Assembly (NCBI GenBank): GCA_903923345.1
Contig: CAIXXI010000122.1
Span: 1 to 12,355 of the forward strand
Source of the DNA: an uncultured Burkholderiales bacterium
Lineage (GTDB): Bacteria; Pseudomonadota; Gammaproteobacteria; Burkholderiales; Burkholderiaceae_E
Direction of reading: 5' to 3'
DNA: 12,355 nt
Shown one piece after another: positions 7,437 to 12,355 of the stretch; within the stretch, counting starts at the first letter, position 1, and each line of letters begins with the position of its first letter. Both the position numbers and the translations under genes were made by a program. The notes below the pieces were generated by a model. It had not been told where the DNA came from. It did not search any database and saw nothing but the letters and a program-made list of their open reading frames with translations.

Positions 7437-8123
7437 TCAGTGCGACAGGCCGAGCATCGCCTGCAACTGCAGCGGGTGATCGATCCAGGCATCAGCCCCC
7501 CATTGCTGCGGCGGCAGGGTATCTCCGCAAAATCCATAGCAGGCTGCGATCGTCTTCATTCCAGCGGCACGCCCCGCCTCGATGTCACGCAGGTCGTCGC
7601 CGACATAGACACAACGCGCGGGCTCGACACCGACCAGCCGGGCGGCATGCAACAGGGGTTCTGGGTGCGGTTTGGCATGCGCCGTGGTGTCGCCTCCAAC
7701 CGCACTGGCCGAGCGCTCCAGCACGCCCAGCGCTGCCATGATCGGCCGCACGTAGCGTTCAACCTTGTTGCTCACCACCCCCCACCGGACTTGCGCCGCT
7801 TCGAGAGCGTCGAGCACTTCAGCCATGCCATCGAACAGCCGGGTCTGAACCACCATCGCGGCCTCATAGCGGGCCAGGAAGTCGGCGCGAAGCGCCTCGA
7901 ACTCAGCATGGCCGGGCGCGATGTTCAGACCGCGTCCGATCAGACCGCGGGCACCGTGCGAGGCGAAGGGGCGCAGGGCCTCCAGCGGCAGCGCTTCAAG
8001 GCCTCGCGCCAGGCGCATGGCATTGACCGGCGCAGCCAGGTCAGCGGCGGTATCGGCCAGGGTTCCGTCCAGATCAAAGAACACGGCAGCGGGTCGAAAC
8101 GAAAAGGCCTCGGATGTGCTCAT
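7437..8123 (-). CDS. gph: Phosphoglycolate phosphatase (HAD superfamily)
   Basis: A 228-residue HAD hydrolase with all four motifs: nucleophile and acid Asp17 and Asp19 in FFDLDGTLADT, Ser118 in VVSNK, Lys151 in AKPHPEP, and Asp176-Asp177 in VYVGDDLRDIEAGRAAGM. The helical cap (about 25-95) is of the phosphoglycolate phosphatase/PGMB type. Predicted role: cytoplasmic, Mg-dependent removal of phosphate from 2-phosphoglycolate, a toxic product of DNA 3'-end repair and oxygenase side reactions. HAD phosphatases are often promiscuous, so the substrate rests on similarity and on the position directly after ubiG, a pairing common in beta- and gammaproteobacteria. The start is the ATG at 8123, 10 bases after the ubiG stop, with TGAG upstream at weak spacing. 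An alternative TTG at 8132 has its GAG touching the codon and is not favoured. The gene is probably co-transcribed with ubiG. Confidence 0.9.
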   Translation of the reverse strand: MSTSEAFSFRPAAVFFDLDGTLADTAADLAAPVNAMRLARGLEALPLEALRPFASHGARGLIGRGLNIAPGHAEFEALRADFLARYEAAMVVQTRLFDGMAEVLDALEAAQVRWGVVSNKVERYVRPIMAALGVLERSASAVGGDTTAHAKPHPEPLLHAARLVGVEPARCVYVGDDLRDIEAGRAAGMKTIAACYGFCGDTLPPQQWGADAWIDHPLQLQAMLGLSH

Positions 8124-8133
8124 CGATTGCAAC

Positions 8134-8880
8134 TCAGGCAGGCCGGCGAAAGGCCACCAGGTAGTTCACGCTCACATCGCCCTCGACCAGTTTGTACTGG
8201 CGCGTGATCGGGTTGTAGGTCAGGCCGATCAGGGCCGCCTGCTCGAGTCCGGCTCGACGGGCATAGCCGATCAGTTCGGAGGGCCTGATGAACTTGCCAT
8301 AGTCGTGGGTGCCCTTGGGCAACAGGTTCAGCACATATTCGGCGCCGACGATGGCAAAGAGAAAGGACTTGGGATTTCGGTTCAGGGTCGAGAAAAAGAC
8401 CCAGCCGCCGGGCTTGGCCAGTTGCGCGCAGGCCGCGATGCTCGAAGCCGGATCCGGCACGTGTTCGAGCATTTCCATGCAGGTGACGATGTCGAAGCTG
8501 CCCGGCTCGCGCGCCGCCATGGCTTCGGCCGCAATCAACTCGTAGCGCACCGCCACCCCTGACTCCAGCCCATGCAATTCGGCGACCTTGAGCGACTTGT
8601 CAGCCAGGTCGATCCCGGTGACCTTGGCGCCTCGGCGGGCCATCGCTTCGGCCAGAATCCCGCCGCCGCATCCGACGTCGATCGCAGTCTTGCCGACACA
8701 GCCGCCGGCAAGGCGATCGATCCAGTCTGACCGCAGCGGGTTGATCTGGTGCAGCGGCCTGAATTCCGACTCCGGATCCCACCAGCGTGAAGCCAGGGCC
8801 TGGAACTTGGCAATCTCGCCTGAATCCAAATTGGCTGACTCGGGCGATTCAATATTAGGGGAGGCGGACATGAGGCTCAT
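8134..8880 (-). CDS. ubiG: Ubiquinone biosynthesis O-methyltransferase UbiG
   Basis: A 248-residue class I SAM-dependent methyltransferase. The N-terminal EIAKFQALASRWWDPESEF (22-40) is the typical UbiG opening. The SAM-binding motif AIDVGCGGG is at 66-74, the acidic residue Asp91 follows the second strand (VTGIDLA), and MEMLEHVPDP (136-144) is the conserved UbiG segment. The C-terminal part (STLNRNPKSF, then KGTHDYGKFIRPSEL) is also characteristic. UbiG performs both O-methylations of the ubiquinone head group, in the cytoplasm at the membrane, which fits a respiring proteobacterium. The ATG at 8880 lacks a clear Shine-Dalgarno; the ATG at 8871 has GAG four bases upstream and is nearly as likely. 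Upstream in-frame starts are unlikely because a good -10 (8909-8914) would put transcription after them. The gene heads the ubiG-gph pair and is separated from ompA by a terminator. Confidence 0.94.
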   Translation of the reverse strand: MSLMSASPNIESPESANLDSGEIAKFQALASRWWDPESEFRPLHQINPLRSDWIDRLAGGCVGKTAIDVGCGGGILAEAMARRGAKVTGIDLADKSLKVAELHGLESGVAVRYELIAAEAMAAREPGSFDIVTCMEMLEHVPDPASSIAACAQLAKPGGWVFFSTLNRNPKSFLFAIVGAEYVLNLLPKGTHDYGKFIRPSELIGYARRAGLEQAALIGLTYNPITRQYKLVEGDVSVNYLVAFRRPA

Positions 8881-8908
8881 CGGTATCGCATCGCGGTCGG
8901 AACCCGGC

Positions 8909-8914
8909 ATTGTA
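8909..8914 (-). promoter_or_regulatory. Candidate -10 box for ubiG-gph
   Basis: TACAAT on the minus strand (5 of 6 matches to TATAAT) lies between the ompA terminator and ubiG and would give a start near 8902 with a short leader of about 20-30 bases. No good -35 hexamer is visible at 16-18 bases. The preceding terminator implies that a promoter is needed here. Confidence 0.4.
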
Positions 8915-8970
8915 CGGACAGGCCCGAGACCTGGTGCCCAGCGCGGTGATCGGGTCGGGCACTCGCCCTG

Positions 8971-9001
8971 GAAAAGAAAAGCCCCGCACGAGGCGGGGCT
9001 T
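8971..9001 (-). terminator. Intrinsic terminator of the ompA-family gene
   Basis: A 9-bp stem, AAGCCCCGC (8979-8987) with GCGGGGCTT (8993-9001), and a 5-base loop. On the minus strand it is followed by TTCTTTTC (8978-8971). The GC-rich stem and T-rich tail are those of a factor-independent terminator for the gene ending at 9048. The plus strand has no T tract after the stem, so termination is expected on the minus strand only. Confidence 0.85.
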
Positions 9002-9009
9002 GTGGAGCA

Positions 9010-9027
9010 CGAGGCCCGAAGGCCTCG
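9010..9027 (-). terminator. Second hairpin just after the ompA-family gene
   Basis: CGAGGCC (9010-9016) and GGCCTCG (9021-9027) form a perfect 7-bp stem with a 4-base loop, between the stop at 9048 and the main terminator. It has no T tract of its own and may protect the mRNA 3' end or assist termination. Confidence 0.5.
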
Positions 9028-9047
9028 CAAATCGCGGCTGTCAGGTC

Positions 9048-9773
9048 TTACTTGACCGGACGGGTGCCGACGACTTCGATCTCCACGCGACGGTTCTTGG
9101 CACGGCCTTCCGCAGAGTTGTTGTCGGCGACCGGCTGCTTCTTGCCTTTGCCTTCGGTGTAGATGCGGTTGGCTTCGATGCCCTTGCTCACCAGGTAGCC
9201 CTTGACTGCTTCAGCACGACGCAGCGACAGCTTCTGGTTGTAGGCGTCAGAGCCGACGGCGTCGGTGTGGCCGACAGCGATCACCACTTCAAGGGTCAGG
9301 TCCTTGATCTTGCCGGCGAGGTCGTCGAGCTTGGCCATGCCCTCGGGCTTCAGCGTGGCTTTGTCGAAGTCGAAGAAGGCATCAGCTGCGTAGGTGACTT
9401 TCTCGCTGGTCGGACGCGGTGCCGGTGCCGGTGCCGGGACCGGAACGGGTGCCGGTGCCGGGGTCGGTGCGACAACCGGCGGCGGAGCCATCGGCGACGG
9501 TGCAGGCGCTGCCTTGGGCATCAGGTCGGCGTTGCAATCAACCTGGGCATTGGCCGGGGTCCACCAGGGACTGCGGACGCACAGACCTTTCGGGCTGCCG
9601 GGCTGTTCTGCGAAGGGGGAGGTAACCACACCACCGAAAGGCGTCGTGATGTAACCGTTCTGGTTAGGGGCAGCCGGAATCATGGGAACGTCCTGGCGAA
9701 CATTGCTGCCGGTTGCGCAAGCAGCCAACAGTCCCGTGGCCACGAGGGCGCCCAACTTGACCGAATTCTTCAT
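9048..9773 (-). CDS. ompA: OmpA-family outer-membrane protein, lipoprotein-like
   Basis: A 241-residue protein. The N-terminus MKNSVKLGALVATGLLAAC is a signal peptide ending in a lipobox-like LAAC with Cys19, suggesting lipidation rather than simple cleavage. Next come a short region with the WTPANAQ motif flanked by Cys65 and Cys80 (possible disulfide), a Pro/Ala linker (about 88-121) and an OmpA C-terminal peptidoglycan-binding domain (about 125-238). Key residues are Asp171 in GHTDAVG and Arg186 in LSLRRAEAV, 15 apart as in E. coli OmpA (Asp271/Arg286 as I recall). There is no 8-stranded barrel, so it resembles the short betaproteobacterial OmpA or Pal-like proteins that tie the outer membrane to peptidoglycan. 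GAGGAG at 9778-9783, 4 bases before the ATG at 9773, fixes the start; the 46-codon upstream extension of the frame is not hydrophobic and is rejected. A monocistronic unit is likely, given the 139-base leader and the terminator behind it. Confidence 0.92.
   Translation of the reverse strand: MKNSVKLGALVATGLLAACATGSNVRQDVPMIPAAPNQNGYITTPFGGVVTSPFAEQPGSPKGLCVRSPWWTPANAQVDCNADLMPKAAPAPSPMAPPPVVAPTPAPAPVPVPAPAPAPRPTSEKVTYAADAFFDFDKATLKPEGMAKLDDLAGKIKDLTLEVVIAVGHTDAVGSDAYNQKLSLRRAEAVKGYLVSKGIEANRIYTEGKGKKQPVADNNSAEGRAKNRRVEIEVVGTRPVK
9411..9512 (-). repeat. Pro/Ala-rich coding repeat in the ompA-family linker
   Basis: The DNA is a low-complexity run of GGTGCC- and GGAACC-like hexamers (densest about 9418-9462) encoding an alternating Ala-Pro/Val-Pro linker of about 33 residues between the N-terminal region and the OmpA domain. 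Such linkers are extended and span part of the periplasm. The hexamer repetition makes the length prone to in-frame change. Confidence 0.7.
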
Positions 9774-9777
9774 ATTT

Positions 9778-9783
9778 CTCCTC
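9778..9783 (-). promoter_or_regulatory. Shine-Dalgarno of the ompA-family gene
   Basis: GAGGAG on the minus strand, 4 bases before the ATG at 9771-9773. It sets the start of the protein and lies three bases downstream of the 14-bp palindrome at 9787-9800. Confidence 0.8.
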
Positions 9784-9786
9784 TCG

Positions 9787-9800
9787 GTGAGATATCTCAC
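9787..9800. promoter_or_regulatory. Perfect 14-bp palindrome before the ompA ribosome-binding site
   Basis: GTGAGATATCTCAC is its own reverse complement. It lies in the leader of the ompA-family gene, directly upstream of GAGGAG. As DNA it could be a dimeric regulator's operator; as RNA it could fold into a 5-bp stem with an AUAU loop next to the ribosome-binding site. No known operator is recognised. Confidence 0.5.
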
Positions 9801-9912
9801 ATCTGAAAAATCAACGCCCTGAAGCGGCAGCGGGGCTGCAGTGAGCAGCCATTCCCGCGTCAAAACGTCTCCGACGAACCTTGAGCCGATCAGTGGAAAC
9901 CTGCCAGACACA

Positions 9913-11292
9913 TCAGAAACGACTCAGAGCCGAACCTGATTGCAAGCTTCCCGGCACAAACTGACCTAAACGATTGTGCCACATGACTTTGCGGGCACGC
10001 ATGTCGGCAAGCGCGTCCCGCGCCCGTGCGTTGGCCATTTGTCGCTTGACTACAACAGACTGGCCTGCGATCCACACGTTGGTCACCGATTCCCGACCTG
10101 CCGAAAAGATCAGATGGGAGATCGGATCGTGAATGGGTTGAAGACTGTGTGTGGCGAGGTCGATCGAGACCAGATCGGCCTGTTTGCCCGGCTCGATGCT
10201 GCCGATCCGGTCCGCGCAGCCCAGCGCTCTGGCGGCATCGAGTGTCGCGGCCCTCAGGGCGCGATGGGCGCCAAAAACCGCTGCATCCTTGCTGGCCCCT
10301 TTTGCCAGCAAGGATGCGGTTCGGGTCTCCTGGAGCAGGTCGAGGCGGTTGTTGCTGGCGGAGCCGTCGGTGCCGATCGCCAGGTTGATGCCGAGCTCCA
10401 GCATGCGGGCCACAGGCGCAATACCGCTGCCGAGCTTCAGGTTTGAATGCGGGCAGTGGACCACCGATGCGCCGTGTCTGGCCAGCAGCTGCATCTCGGC
10501 TTCATTGAGGTGAACCGCATGGACGGCGATCAGCTCCGGACCCAGCAGGCCGAGCCGCTCCAGCCGGTGCAGGGGGCGAACGCCATAGCGTTCGAGATGC
10601 TCGGCGACCTCCTGTTCGGTCTCATGGACATGCATGTGGACGGGCAACTGGAGTTCCGCGCACAGGCGGGCGACATCGGTCAGCGCCGCGTCAGCGACGC
10701 TGTAGGGCGCATGGGGCGCCAGCGTGAAGCTGATGAGGTCTTCGTGGCGCATGGCGTCACGCAGCGCAAGCCCCTTGGCGAGATAGTCCTGCGGACCACT
10801 GCCGTAGGCGGTCGGGAAGTCGATGACCACAATGCCCAGCACCGCACGCATGCCCAGGCTCAGCGCCGCCCGTGCGCAGGCCTGCGGGTAGAAATACATG
10901 TCGTTGAAGGTGGTGATCCCGCCCATCAGCATTTCGTGGCAGGCCAGGATCGTGCCGTCGTGCACAAACTCCTCGGACATCAGGGCGCCTTCCATGGGCC
11001 AGATCCGCTCAGTGAGCCAGCGCTCGAGCGGCAGGTCGTCGGCGGCTCCCTGCAGGAGCGCCATGGCCGCATGAGTGTGCGCGTTGACCAGTCCGGGGAT
11101 CAGCAGATGCCCCGGCAGCTCCTGATGCATCGCCTCGGGATGCAGCTGGCTGGCGGCTTCACGCGGGAGCACACCGGTGATGCGATCGGCCTGAACGATG
11201 ACGGTATGACCCACCAGGATGTCGGGCCCGGAGGCCACTGGAGCGATCCATTCAGGGCTGATCAGCAGGGCGGGCGCGTCGTTAGGTGTCAT
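9913..11292 (-). CDS. TRZ/ATZ-family amidohydrolase, MTA/SAH deaminase-like
   Basis: A 459-residue metal-dependent amidohydrolase of the usual length. Likely metal and catalytic residues are His72 and His74 (NAHTHAAM), His221 and Glu224 (HMHVHETEQE), His258 (AVHAVHL) and Asp309 (IGTDGSASNN). The Asp309-His258 distance of 51 equals that between the equivalent residues (His228, Asp279) I recall for the Thermotoga MTA/SAH deaminase. The N- and C-terminal segments form the usual small beta domain (IEPGKQADLVSID near 366-378). Predicted reaction: hydrolytic deamination of a nucleoside such as 5'-methylthioadenosine or S-adenosylhomocysteine; guanine- or triazine-type substrates cannot be excluded. 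The ATG at 11292 has no Shine-Dalgarno. A TTTAAT (11298-11303, minus) so close to it would imply a nearly leaderless mRNA, though no -35 supports this. The gene diverges from gyrA and carries a long inverted repeat over codons 326-339. Confidence 0.88.
   Translation of the reverse strand: MTPNDAPALLISPEWIAPVASGPDILVGHTVIVQADRITGVLPREAASQLHPEAMHQELPGHLLIPGLVNAHTHAAMALLQGAADDLPLERWLTERIWPMEGALMSEEFVHDGTILACHEMLMGGITTFNDMYFYPQACARAALSLGMRAVLGIVVIDFPTAYGSGPQDYLAKGLALRDAMRHEDLISFTLAPHAPYSVADAALTDVARLCAELQLPVHMHVHETEQEVAEHLERYGVRPLHRLERLGLLGPELIAVHAVHLNEAEMQLLARHGASVVHCPHSNLKLGSGIAPVARMLELGINLAIGTDGSASNNRLDLLQETRTASLLAKGASKDAAVFGAHRALRAATLDAARALGCADRIGSIEPGKQADLVSIDLATHSLQPIHDPISHLIFSAGRESVTNVWIAGQSVVVKRQMANARARDALADMRARKVMWHNRLGQFVPGSLQSGSALSRF
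10276..10321. repeat. Long inverted repeat inside the amidohydrolase gene
   Basis: GCATCCTTGCTGGC (10283-10296) and GCCAGCAAGGATGC (10304-10317) are perfect 14-bp arms with a 7-base loop. Outer bases allow an alternative pairing: AACCGC (10276-10281) with GCGGTT (10316-10321), joined to the inner 12-bp stem, gives 18 paired bases with a 3-base bulge. On the minus (coding) strand the structure runs into five T residues (10277-10273). The arms encode ASLLAKGASKDA, residues 326-337. Confidence 0.8.
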
Positions 11293-11319
11293 GAAAGATT
11301 AAAACACATCAAGATGGGT

Positions 11320-11325
11320 TAAAAT
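11320..11325 (+). promoter_or_regulatory. Candidate -10 box for gyrA
   Basis: TAAAAT (5 of 6 matches to TATAAT) lies 36 bases before the gyrA ATG, in an AT-rich island between the divergent genes. No good -35 is visible 16-18 bases upstream, so this is a weak call. Confidence 0.28.
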
Positions 11326-11361
11326 TCAAAGCTTTACCTGTTGCCGCGCTCGCGCTCCCCA

Positions 11362-12355
11362 ATGGATCAATTCGCAAGAGAAACCCTCCCGATCAGTCTC
11401 GAAGAAGAGATGCGGCGCTCCTATCTCGATTACGCCATGAGCGTGATCGTTGGCCGCGCCCTGCCGGATGTGCGTGACGGCCTCAAACCAGTGCATCGCC
11501 GTGTGCTGTTTGCGATGCACGAGCTGAACAACGACTGGAACCGGCCTTACAAGAAGTCGGCGCGTATTGTTGGCGACGTCATCGGTAAATACCACCCTCA
11601 CGGTGACCAGTCTGTGTACGACACGATCGTCCGGATGGCGCAGGACTTTTCATTGCGCTACATGCTGGTGGACGGACAGGGCAACTTCGGTTCGGTCGAT
11701 GGCGACAACGCTGCGGCGATGCGCTACACCGAGATCCGCCTGTCCAAGATCGCCCATGAGCTGCTGGCCGACATCGACAAGGAGACCGTCGATTTCGGGC
11801 CGAACTACGACGGCTCCGAAAAAGAGCCCCTGCTGCTGCCGGCACGCATCCCGAATCTGCTGATCAACGGCAGTTCAGGCATTGCGGTGGGCATGGCCAC
11901 CAATATCCCGCCGCACAATCTGAGCGAAATCGTCGAAGGTTGCCTGCTGATGCTGCGCAAACCTGAATCGAGCATCGATGAACTGATTGAACTGATCCCG
12001 GCGCCCGACTTCCCAACCGCCGGCATCATCTACGGCGTCAATGGCGTTCGTGAGGGCTATCGGACCGGCAGAGGGCGCGTGGTCATCCGTGCCCGCACCC
12101 ATTTCGAGGAGATCGATCGCGGCGCGCGCCAGGCGATCGTCGTTGATGAGCTGCCGTTTCAGGTCAACAAGCGCACGCTCCAGGAAAAGATCGCCGAACT
12201 GGTCAACGACAAGAAGATCGACGGCATTTCCGACATCCGGGATGAGTCGGACAAGTCGGGCATGCGACTGGTCATCGAACTCAAGCGCGGTGAAGTGCCT
12301 GAGGTGGTGCTCAACAACCTGTTCAAGCTGACGCAGCTGCAGGACACCTTCGGCA
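11362..12355 (+). CDS. gyrA: DNA gyrase subunit A, 3' end outside window
   Basis: 331 complete codons from the ATG at 11362, with no stop before the window ends. The sequence is unmistakable GyrA: SYLDYAMSVIVGRALPDVRDG (20-40), GLKPVHRRVL, then KKSARIVGDVIGKYHPHGD up to residue 82, and the catalytic tyrosine Tyr122 in AAAMRYTE. Numbering coincides with E. coli GyrA. GyrA forms the breakage-reunion half of the A2B2 gyrase that introduces negative supercoils using ATP hydrolysed by GyrB. The visible part covers the winged-helix and tower regions; the coiled-coil and C-terminal DNA-wrapping domain lie beyond the window. The quinolone-resistance region reads HGDQSVYD, with Gln83 and Ser84 where E. 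coli has Ser83 and Ala84; Asp87 is kept. No Shine-Dalgarno is visible in front of the ATG (CTCCCCA precedes it), which is unusual for so highly expressed a gene. It is divergent from the amidohydrolase. Confidence 0.98.
   Translation, partial: MDQFARETLPISLEEEMRRSYLDYAMSVIVGRALPDVRDGLKPVHRRVLFAMHELNNDWNRPYKKSARIVGDVIGKYHPHGDQSVYDTIVRMAQDFSLRYMLVDGQGNFGSVDGDNAAAMRYTEIRLSKIAHELLADIDKETVDFGPNYDGSEKEPLLLPARIPNLLINGSSGIAVGMATNIPPHNLSEIVEGCLLMLRKPESSIDELIELIPAPDFPTAGIIYGVNGVREGYRTGRGRVVIRARTHFEEIDRGARQAIVVDELPFQVNKRTLQEKIAELVNDKKIDGISDIRDESDKSGMRLVIELKRGEVPEVVLNNLFKLTQLQDTFG

Noticed and set aside
7313..7537. N-terminal extension of the DUF748 frame (75 residues)
   Set aside because: It overlaps the 3' end of gph, is rich in Arg/Cys/Ser without the expected composition, and precedes a normal start followed by a single transmembrane helix at 7312.
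7440..8207. 255-codon open frame on the plus strand
   Set aside because: Antisense to gph, which retains all HAD motifs; no protein signature in the plus frame.
8881..9030. N-terminal extension of ubiG
   Set aside because: It would run back into the ompA terminator hairpins and over a good -10 box; UbiG proteins normally begin just before the EIAKFQALA segment.
9411..9512. GGTGCC-type hexamers as a satellite or CRISPR-like array
   Set aside because: The repetition is explained by codons for an Ala-Pro linker; there are no unique spacers of constant length.
8910..9806. 298-codon open frame on the plus strand
   Set aside because: Antisense to the ompA-family gene and its terminator; contains an Arg/Cys/Gly-rich stretch that is only the complement of the Pro/Ala linker.
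9774..9911. N-terminal extension of the ompA-family protein
   Set aside because: The ATG at 9773 has a strong GAGGAG and begins a proper signal peptide, which the extension would bury.
10447..11322. 291-codon open frame on the plus strand
   Set aside because: Antisense to the amidohydrolase, which has full family motifs; a long shadow frame caused by high GC content. It has no recognisable motif.

Overview
The window is a GC-rich bacterial chromosome segment that looks like ordinary core genome of a betaproteobacterium, most likely Burkholderiales. This is inferred from the protein style of GyrA, the OmpA-family protein and UbiG, and from the ompA-ubiG-gph block lying next to gyrA, an arrangement I associate with that order. 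No species can be named. Genes are tightly packed and no gene-free stretch exceeds 300 bases; the longest, about 205-235 bases at 1532-1766, holds a small direct-repeat cluster. I see no tRNA, rRNA, CRISPR, insertion sequence or phage gene.

Layout. 1-1067 (+): the 3' part of a zinc-type (MDR) alcohol dehydrogenase, then a PaaI-type hotdog thioesterase 8 bases later, with the thioesterase Shine-Dalgarno overlapping the dehydrogenase stop. 1084-1119: a hairpin between convergent genes. 1127-1531 (-): a small lipoprotein of unknown function. 1767-3536 (+): a secreted aqualysin/proteinase K-like serine protease with a PKD domain and a C-terminal beta domain. 3551-7312 (-): a very large DUF748/AsmA-like envelope protein that converges on the protease with only 14 bases between them. 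7437-8880 (-): gph and ubiG, 10 bases apart. 9048-9773 (-): an OmpA-family protein with a lipobox, followed by a good intrinsic terminator. 9913-11292 (-): an amidohydrolase of the TRZ/ATZ (MTA/SAH deaminase-like) family. 11362 to the end (+): the 5' third of gyrA, divergent from the amidohydrolase across 69 bases.

Functionally the minus-strand genes mix envelope architecture (DUF748 protein, OmpA-like peptidoglycan anchor) with housekeeping metabolism: ubiquinone O-methylation by UbiG, 2-phosphoglycolate removal by Gph, and nucleoside/SAH-type deamination by the amidohydrolase. The left part is more accessory: a dehydrogenase-thioesterase pair of unknown pathway, an orphan lipoprotein and an exported protease. 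gyrA is the start of a housekeeping transcription unit running rightwards.

I found no convincing undescribed multi-gene system. The observations most worth checking are a non-canonical GyrA quinolone-pocket sequence (Gln83-Ser84), a long near-perfect inverted repeat inside the amidohydrolase gene that resembles an intragenic terminator, a perfect 14-bp palindrome abutting the ompA ribosome-binding site, and the lipobox on the OmpA-like protein.
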